Shown here one piece after another: positions 5,438 through 9,915 of a DNA stretch of 9,915 bases. Source of the stretch: a bacterium UBA2219 (GTDB taxonomy: Bacteria > Desulfobacterota > Deferrimicrobia > Deferrimicrobiales > Deferrimicrobiaceae). Position 1 is the stretch's first letter, and the number at the start of each line of letters is the position of its first letter. The notes below the pieces were generated by a model. That model had not been told where the DNA came from and did not search any database. It worked only from the letters and a program-made list of their open reading frames with translations. The stretch spans positions 1-9,915 of the forward strand of contig DCUH01000076.1 in NCBI GenBank assembly GCA_002327765.1. The letters are read 5' to 3'. Both the position numbers and the translations under genes were made by a program.

Positions 5438-6724
5438 ATGGCAGAAACAAAAACTACAAACCGGTGGTTGATGGTCGCCGCGGCGCTGGTCATGCAGCTT
5501 TGCCTCGGGGTCCTTTATTCCTGGTCGGTCTTCCGCGGTCCGCTGATGAAGGAGCTGGGATGGACGGTCAAGCAGGCGGGCTATCCCTTCATGGCCTCGC
5601 TCTTCTTCTTCACCATCGCGATGATCCTCGCAGGCCGGTGGCAGGACAAGGCCGGCCCCAGGAAGGTCGCGATCTTCGGTGGGCTGCTCCTGGGCGCCGG
5701 AGCCCTGCTGGCGGGCGTGCTCTATAAGACGGTCCCCGGGCTGGTGTTCGCATACGGCATCCTCGGCGGCCTGGGCGTGGGCTTCGCGTACGTGACCCCC
5801 ATCGCCACCTGCATCAAGTGGTTCCCCGACATGCGCGGGACGATCACGGGCCTCGCCGTGTTCGGCTTCGGCGCGGGCACGCTGATCTTCGGGCCGCTGA
5901 TCTCCAAGCTGATCGCCGGGTCGGGGATCGCCCCCGCCTTCTTCACCGTCGGGGCCATCATGCTCGTCGGCGTCTGCGGCGCGGGCTCCATGTTCAAGGT
6001 ACCCCCCCCCGGCTACAAGCCGGCCGGCTGGAACCCGCCCGCGCCGAAGGCAGGCGCGCCCAAAGTGGGCAGGGACTTTACCTTCGGGGAGACGGTCAAG
6101 TCTATCCAGTTCTGGCTGCTTTACGCCGCATACTTCTGCGGCTCTTTTGCCGGCCTGATGGTTATCGGAGTTATGGCGGCCCACGGCATCAACGAGATGA
6201 ACAAGGAGGCGGCTGCCCTTGCGGGTGTCGCTGTTAAGGAACTTCCGGCGGATGTAACGAAAGCCATTGCTATGCAGGCCGCTATCGCGACCAGCGCCCT
6301 GAACGCAACAAACGCTATAGTCAGGGTGCTGATCGGCGCCATTGCCGACAAGACAGGAACCAGGATATGCTTCCTGGTAACCTTCATACTGCAAGTTGTG
6401 GCCATGCTGGTGCTGTTCCCGGTAGGGAAAAGTCTTTTCCTGCTCTGCATCGTGGCCATTATCATCGGCTGGAACTACGGCGCCATGTTCACCCTGTTCC
6501 CGGCCACCTTGCTGCAGTACTACGGTCCCACCGCTCAAGGTTCCAACTATGGACTGCTGTTCACCGCCTGGGGTGTTGCCGGTTTCTGCGGCCCCTATCT
6601 CGGTGGCAAGATCCAGGCCATCACCGGTTCCTACCTGGTTCCGTTCGCTGTTGCCGCGGGCGTTCTGGCTGTGTCGGTTGTCATCTTGATGACTTTGAAG
6701 GCACCGGAAAAGAAACACGCGTAA
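5438..6724 (+). CDS. MFS transporter, oxalate/formate antiporter (OFA) family
   Basis: A 428-residue inner-membrane protein with about twelve helices. The start MAETKTTNRWLMVAAALVMQLCLGVLYSWSVF, with its LGVLYSWSVF segment in helix 1, is typical of OFA-family carriers (organic-acid uniporters or exchangers: oxalate/formate, lactate, pyruvate and others). MFS motif A appears in both halves: GRWQDKAGPRKV (about residues 66-77) and ADKTGTR (about 303-309). The central cytoplasmic loop KVPPPGYKPAGWNPP is also typical of the family. Substrate is not readable. ATG 5438 is preceded by AAGGGGGA at seven bases and by a good promoter. Odd: up to about codon 221 nearly all codons end in G or C (roughly one in ten ends in A/T), while from TCT at 6101 onward more than a quarter do (hand count). 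The coding frame is unbroken and the protein looks complete, so the join is in frame. A run of nine C at 6002-6010 precedes the change. Confidence 0.9.
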   Translation: MAETKTTNRWLMVAAALVMQLCLGVLYSWSVFRGPLMKELGWTVKQAGYPFMASLFFFTIAMILAGRWQDKAGPRKVAIFGGLLLGAGALLAGVLYKTVPGLVFAYGILGGLGVGFAYVTPIATCIKWFPDMRGTITGLAVFGFGAGTLIFGPLISKLIAGSGIAPAFFTVGAIMLVGVCGAGSMFKVPPPGYKPAGWNPPAPKAGAPKVGRDFTFGETVKSIQFWLLYAAYFCGSFAGLMVIGVMAAHGINEMNKEAAALAGVAVKELPADVTKAIAMQAAIATSALNATNAIVRVLIGAIADKTGTRICFLVTFILQVVAMLVLFPVGKSLFLLCIVAIIIGWNYGAMFTLFPATLLQYYGPTAQGSNYGLLFTAWGVAGFCGPYLGGKIQAITGSYLVPFAVAAGVLAVSVVILMTLKAPEKKHA

Positions 6725-6746
6725 TCAGTTCACAACACGTAGCACC

Positions 6747-6784
6747 AAAAAGGGCGTCCCGGTTAACCGGGACGCCCTTTTTTT
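6747..6784. terminator. Strong, probably bidirectional intrinsic terminator
   Basis: A perfect 36-bp palindrome (6747-6782) whose GC-rich core AGGGCGTCCCGG pairs with its complement around a TTAA loop. It is flanked by five A on the left and seven T on the right, so it can stop transcription from both sides. It lies 23 bp after the MFS stop, and on the minus strand it is the first terminator downstream of the phosphatase gene. Confidence 0.9.
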
Positions 6785-6965
6785 ATCCAACCTCCTTGCC
6801 CGCCAAGTTCACCAAAAAACAAGGTTCCCTGCATGGCCTGTGGAGACCGCGCGAATCTGCAGGCGTTACCTTGCTACATTGAAGTGGTGAGCTGGTCGCC
6901 ACAACCAGGGATGGTCCAAAGTCGAGAGGTAAATGTCCAGGTTATTGGTTATTGATTGACAGGTC
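6785..6965. other. Intergenic spacer without recognisable gene
   Basis: About 180 bp between the terminator and the stop of the phosphatase gene. I see no credible coding frame, RNA gene or strong hairpin. It holds only a short imperfect inverted repeat (GTGG...CCAC, near 6883-6902) and a small tandem TTATTGGTTATTGATT (6940-6955). It is probably the 3' untranslated region of the minus-strand kinase-phosphatase operon. Confidence 0.5.
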
Positions 6966-7736
6966 CTAAGGCTGAATCGCCACCAAGACCACCGTGATGT
7001 TATCATGGCCACCAGCCTCGTTGGCCAGGCGCACCAATTGCTCGGTGAGCCAGCTGCCATCATTCGGCCGGGTCCGGAAACAGGCCGCGATATCGGCATC
7101 TTCCACCATGCTGGTCAAGCCGTCGGTGCAGAGGAGCAGCATATCGCCAGGTGCTACGGCTATCCGTTTGATCGAGGGAAGGACGTTCGGTTCAGCGCCA
7201 ATGGCGCGGGTGATAATATGACGTTGAGGCGACTGCTTGGCCTGGCTGACGGTTAAGGCGCCTTGTTCGCAGAGTTGATTGACCAGGGAATGATCACGGG
7301 AGACCTGGCTCAGTGTGCCCTCATGCCAATGATAAATCCGGCTGTCGCCGACATGAGCCGCTACAACCGCATCCGACTCGAACTGCACCAGGGCCAAGGT
7401 GGTCGCCATGTTTTTTCCTAAAGCCAACCGATGTTCGTAGGTGCGGCTATTGACAGCGGCGATTGTCGCGGCGAGCCGGGCCGGCGTGTCGCCACTGTCA
7501 GCACCTTCAGCGGCATATTGCGAGCGAGAGAGATCGTGCAGGTGTGCCAGGGCCGTGCTGCTGGCGACGTCTCCGGCGTCGAGGCCGCCAAGACCGTCGG
7601 CCACGGCGAATAATCCAACTTCGGGGACTATCAGCAGGCTATCTTCATTGCAAGGACGAATGCGTCCGGGGTCAGTGGCACCGGCATAGCGAATCGTATA
7701 GCCGGAAAAACGGCAGGTTCCATGGATCAGGCGCAT
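6966..7736 (-). CDS. PP2C-type Ser/Thr protein phosphatase (PppA/Stp1-like)
   Basis: A 256-residue soluble metal-dependent phosphatase of the PPM/PP2C family, expected to remove phosphate from Ser/Thr of substrates of the neighbouring kinase and from the kinase itself. All family motifs are present: RPCNEDS (residues 27-33, Glu31/Asp32), VADGLGG (Asp47-Gly48), MATTLAL (110-116), HVGDSRIY (128-135), SRDHSLVNQL, LCTDGLTS (metal ligand Asp205) and GGHDNITVVLV (Asp245). The His that often follows DG-x-GG in this family is replaced by Leu. Length is normal for bacterial single-domain PP2C; there is no membrane span. Start is ATG 7736 with AGAGGAAGGG seven bases before it; a TTG one codon upstream is less likely. 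It is the last gene of the minus-strand operon, 52 bp after the lipoprotein gene. Kinase and phosphatase genes of this kind are often paired. Confidence 0.92.
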   Translation of the reverse strand: MRLIHGTCRFSGYTIRYAGATDPGRIRPCNEDSLLIVPEVGLFAVADGLGGLDAGDVASSTALAHLHDLSRSQYAAEGADSGDTPARLAATIAAVNSRTYEHRLALGKNMATTLALVQFESDAVVAAHVGDSRIYHWHEGTLSQVSRDHSLVNQLCEQGALTVSQAKQSPQRHIITRAIGAEPNVLPSIKRIAVAPGDMLLLCTDGLTSMVEDADIAACFRTRPNDGSWLTEQLVRLANEAGGHDNITVVLVAIQP

Positions 7737-7743
7737 CAATCAG

Positions 7744-7753
7744 CCCTTCCTCT
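7744..7753 (-). promoter_or_regulatory. Ribosome-binding site of the phosphatase gene
   Basis: Minus strand AGAGGAAGGG, seven bases before ATG 7736. It is the strongest Shine-Dalgarno in the kinase operon (kinase and lipoprotein genes have none that is clear), so the phosphatase may be translated independently and at a higher level. Confidence 0.6.
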
Positions 7754-7788
7754 GGCGAAAAAGCCTACGGCAGGAAAAACGCATGGCT

Positions 7789-8379
7789 TTAGCGGACCGT
7801 AAAGGAACGGCGGGTACTGCGGGTCTGCCCCTGCGCACTGATCTGCATGGTCACGGTGTATTTTCCAGGGCGTGCCGATTCGGGAACGGCAAAGCTCAAG
7901 GTGTTTTCCCATTTGCCGTTCTCTTTTTCGCTCGATTCATCCTTCAACACCGTCAGTTCCTTGCCGTCCTTACCCAGAGAACTTTTTTCCCGGATGGTTA
8001 CCTTCTTTCCAGAGGCCCCGGTAACGAGGTATTGCAGCGTCAGGGTGACTTGTTCGCCTTTGTCCACTTCGGTCGGCGCCAGCGTGGATCGCTGTATCTT
8101 CAGAGCGAATCCGCGTGAAGATGCAGAGGAAGCAGCAGGAGCGGATCGACGGCCGGACGGTTCCCCGGTGATTCTCCGGGTGGTTTGCCGGATTGACCGG
8201 CCGAGGTCATCAAAAAAGGCCTCAACCGCGCTGCGTGGTTTTTCCTGGGTCGCCACATAACCGGCGCCTGCCCCGGCGGTGATCACAATGGGGGCGGCGC
8301 AGCCGGTTAAAAGGAAACTTCCGGCAACAAGGAGCACTAACAGCAGTTGGCCAGGCATGGGAGAGCGGTCACGAATCAA
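7789..8379 (-). CDS. Lipoprotein with predicted Ig-like beta domain, kinase-operon partner
   Basis: A protein of 196 residues that I do not recognise as a named family. It has a lipoprotein signal: a hydrophobic stretch LLLVLLVAGSFLLTGC ending in a lipobox with acylated Cys27, followed by AAP, so it should be membrane-anchored and face the periplasm. Next come a Gly/Ala segment (about 28-44), a basic region (RRITGEPSGRRS) with Ser/Ala linker, and a C-terminal half (about 90-196) rich in alternating Thr/Val/Lys with features such as DKGEQVTLTLQY and PGKYTVTMQIS, which suggest an immunoglobulin-like beta sandwich (inference). Two starts are possible: TTG 8379, which overlaps the kinase stop by four bases (TTGA) and adds two Arg to the signal n-region, or ATG 8358, with a shorter, uncharged n-region. 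I chose TTG; neither has a good ribosome site, which fits translational coupling to the kinase. It could bind a ligand or cell-wall component for the kinase. Confidence 0.8.
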   Translation of the reverse strand: MIRDRSPMPGQLLLVLLVAGSFLLTGCAAPIVITAGAGAGYVATQEKPRSAVEAFFDDLGRSIRQTTRRITGEPSGRRSAPAASSASSRGFALKIQRSTLAPTEVDKGEQVTLTLQYLVTGASGKKVTIREKSSLGKDGKELTVLKDESSEKENGKWENTLSFAVPESARPGKYTVTMQISAQGQTRSTRRSFTVR

Positions 8380-9767
8380 TCAATTTTGCGGGTGCGGTTT
8401 TCCGTTACCTGCCACTCGCTGGCGGATTCGGGTGATTTTCGAGCCGCTGCCGTCTGGACAACGCTCTTCTGCTGGCGCGCACTCTCCACCGTCTCCAGAG
8501 CGGAACCATCCTTTGGTGGAACCTGCTCGGCCGGGGCAGAAGCAGGGCCCGGGACACGGGGTTCGATCACCGCGACGCCGCCTCCGGCCGCCGGGGAGTC
8601 CGTGAGCGGTTGAGCTGTTCCGGCATTGTGGCTGTGCCACAGATACCCGCTCACGGCAATCGCCAGCACGGCAGCGGCATACAACCATGCCCGCTGCCAC
8701 TGCGACGCAGATGAACGATCGCGGAGAACGCCCAGGGACGGATGCAACACTGTGGCGTCGGCAATGGCGGGTGCGGGATCATCTGCATCCAGGACCAGCA
8801 GGGTAGCCTCCGGCACAGGGGCATGTTCGGGCAGGAATGTCTCGTCGGCATCGAGTTCCCCCAGTGCGGCGAGAAAGTCTTCAGCCTCCTGATACCGCTC
8901 AGCCGGCTGCTTAGCCAGGGCCGTGTGCAGGACTGCATGCAGCCGGATCGGGAGGCTGGCCGGAAGTGCTGTTAGGACGGGCTGCTGCACCAGATGGCCG
9001 GAAAAGATCTCGGTCATTGTCCCGGTGAAGGGAGGCTGGCCGGTCAGCAATTCATACAGGATGATCCCGACTGCATACAGGTCAGAGGCCGGGCAGACAT
9101 CGCCGAAGGTCTGGGGATCGATCCGCTCCGGGGCCATGTACACCGGAGTTCCAGGGCCCTGGGTCCCAAGCGAGGTCAGGCGGGTCATGGCACCGGCTTC
9201 GACCTCGGCCCGGGCGATGCCGAAATCGGTCAATTTGGCCAGATACCGGCCATCCGGCTGCAACTGCAGGAGAATGTTGGAGGTCTTGATGTCACGGTGC
9301 ACAATGTCACGGCCGTGAATGCAGGCCAGAGCCCGCAGCAGCTGGCGAACGATGTCCAGGGCCTTGTTGAGGGGCAATCCCTGGCACCCGTTGGCGGCGG
9401 CCAGACGGCCGGCAAGGGTATCGCCGGCGAAATACTCCATCACCAGGTAGATGTGCCCGTTTTCTTCGACCGTATCATAGAGGGTGACGATATTGGGATG
9501 CGCACCGATGGCGGCATGCAGGCGGCATTCACGCTTGATCCGGGAACGGACTTCCTCGTTGCCGCTCAACTCAGGCCGAACCGTCTTGACGGCCACCTGG
9601 CGAGCCAGCACCAGATCATCCGCCAGATAGACATTGCCCATGCCCCCTTCGCCAAGGGGCCGCAGCAACCGGTATCGTCCGGCAATCAGCCCGCCATAGT
9701 CGCTGACAACGACCAGAGGACGATCGGCAACAGTGGTGTCGAGCAGGGTCGATGCATCGTTCAACAT
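8376..9767 (-). CDS. Transmembrane Ser/Thr protein kinase (Hanks type, PknB-like)
   Basis: A 463-residue membrane-anchored eukaryotic-like kinase that phosphorylates Ser/Thr of cytoplasmic proteins. Domain order: N-terminal kinase domain (about residues 30-305), juxtamembrane linker (306-358), one membrane span (WLYAAAVLAIAVSGYLW, 361-377) and a short outer Pro/Ala/Glu-rich tail (378-463). All key residues are present: glycine loop GEGGMGNVY (39-47), Lys61 in VAVK, the alpha-C Glu80, catalytic HRDIKTSN (Asp159, Lys161), DFG (181-183), GTPVYMAPE (206-214) and DLYAVGIILYELLTG. There is a Thr/Ser-bearing activation loop (MTRLTSLGT), so autophosphorylation is likely. The outer tail has no PASTA or other sensor domain. 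The linker carries three similar threonine motifs. The start at ATG 9767 overlaps the stop of the upstream membrane-protein gene by 7 bp and has no strong ribosome site; the stop overlaps the lipoprotein start by 4 bp. The operon continues through the phosphatase. Confidence 0.95.
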   Translation of the reverse strand: MLNDASTLLDTTVADRPLVVVSDYGGLIAGRYRLLRPLGEGGMGNVYLADDLVLARQVAVKTVRPELSGNEEVRSRIKRECRLHAAIGAHPNIVTLYDTVEENGHIYLVMEYFAGDTLAGRLAAANGCQGLPLNKALDIVRQLLRALACIHGRDIVHRDIKTSNILLQLQPDGRYLAKLTDFGIARAEVEAGAMTRLTSLGTQGPGTPVYMAPERIDPQTFGDVCPASDLYAVGIILYELLTGQPPFTGTMTEIFSGHLVQQPVLTALPASLPIRLHAVLHTALAKQPAERYQEAEDFLAALGELDADETFLPEHAPVPEATLLVLDADDPAPAIADATVLHPSLGVLRDRSSASQWQRAWLYAAAVLAIAVSGYLWHSHNAGTAQPLTDSPAAGGGVAVIEPRVPGPASAPAEQVPPKDGSALETVESARQQKSVVQTAAARKSPESASEWQVTENRTRKID

Positions 9768-9915
9768 GATCGGAGATCCCGGTATTTCAGGAATCCTGCG
9801 CAGAGAAGCAGCCAGAGAATGGATTGGGACAACAGGACATAGCCTCCACTATAATAAACGGTGCTGCCGAAGTCAAAACCAATCACCTCACGGACAAAGG
9901 CAGGAATCCAGCGAA
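9761..9915 (-). CDS. C-terminal end of an integral membrane protein (runs off right edge)
   Basis: Translating the minus strand from the right edge in the frame that closes at 9761 gives 50 stop-free residues. They start RWIPAFVREVIGF, include DFGSTVYYSGGYVLL, and end in one hydrophobic helix (SQSILWLLLCAGFLKY) followed by the charged tail RDLRSC. That pattern, a last membrane helix with a short basic cytoplasmic tail, resembles the end of ABC-2-type permeases and other multi-span proteins, but 50 residues are too few to name it. Its stop overlaps the kinase start by 7 bp, a common arrangement for co-translated operon genes, which supports it as real coding sequence and places it as the next upstream gene of the kinase operon. 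Confidence 0.6.
   Translation of the reverse strand, partial: RWIPAFVREVIGFDFGSTVYYSGGYVLLSQSILWLLLCAGFLKYRDLRSC

Noticed and set aside
5345..6718. Minus-strand frame of about 450 codons opposite the MFS transporter
   Set aside because: Its His/Arg/Gln/Glu-rich composition without domains is the shadow of a membrane protein gene, and its start region sits on the transporter's promoter.
6966..9915. Assignment of the kinase-phosphatase genes to a type VI secretion locus (PpkA/PppA)
   Set aside because: Such pairs occur in T6SS clusters, but no T6SS structural or FHA gene is visible here, so the link cannot be supported.

Overview
The window reads as two pieces of bacterial chromosome with different base composition that meet inside one transporter gene. 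From the left edge to about 6.07 kb the DNA is very GC-rich (by eye well above 60%, with nearly all third codon positions G or C). The right part, from about 6.1 kb on, is less GC-rich and uses many T- and A-ending codons. The gene content (GDP-mannose dehydratase, OFA-type MFS transporter, CitMHS/NhaD-like antiporter with UspA, Hanks-type kinase with PP2C phosphatase) fits a GC-rich anaerobic or environmental Gram-negative of the former Deltaproteobacteria (Desulfuromonadota/Desulfobacterota or a relative). That placement is inference from style and gene families, not from a marker gene.

Layout, left to right. (1) The N-terminal part of gmd on the minus strand, running off the left edge; it supplies GDP-4-keto-6-deoxymannose for surface polysaccharide. 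(2) An M20-family metallohydrolase on the plus strand, divergent from gmd, whose 3' end overlaps that of (3), a minus-strand metallo-beta-lactamase-fold hydrolase. (4) A 151-bp spacer dominated by a 51-bp-arm inverted repeat that duplicates the start region of gene 3. (5) A minus-strand pair: a two-domain UspA protein followed closely by a CitMHS/NhaD-type ion transporter. (6) A divergent promoter region, then an OFA-family MFS transporter on the plus strand, closed by a strong, apparently bidirectional terminator. (7) A minus-strand operon at the right edge: the tail of a membrane protein, a transmembrane Ser/Thr protein kinase, a lipoprotein, and a PP2C-type phosphatase.

How the genes may work together. 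UspA and the transporter look like one stress- or ion-related transcription unit. The kinase, lipoprotein and phosphatase look like a phosphorylation switch: kinase and phosphatase act on Ser/Thr in the cytoplasm, the kinase has one membrane span and a short low-complexity outer tail without PASTA repeats, and the lipoprotein has a predicted beta-rich Ig-like domain. The gmd, M20 and MBL genes show no clear functional link to each other.

Most worth a second look: the long inverted repeat that puts the MBL start codon inside a potential hairpin stem while leaving its Shine-Dalgarno in an unpaired bulge; the abrupt change in codon use inside the MFS gene (recombination or assembly chimera); and the kinase-lipoprotein-phosphatase cassette with three repeated threonine motifs in the kinase juxtamembrane segment. 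No tRNA, rRNA, CRISPR array or intact transposase gene was seen.
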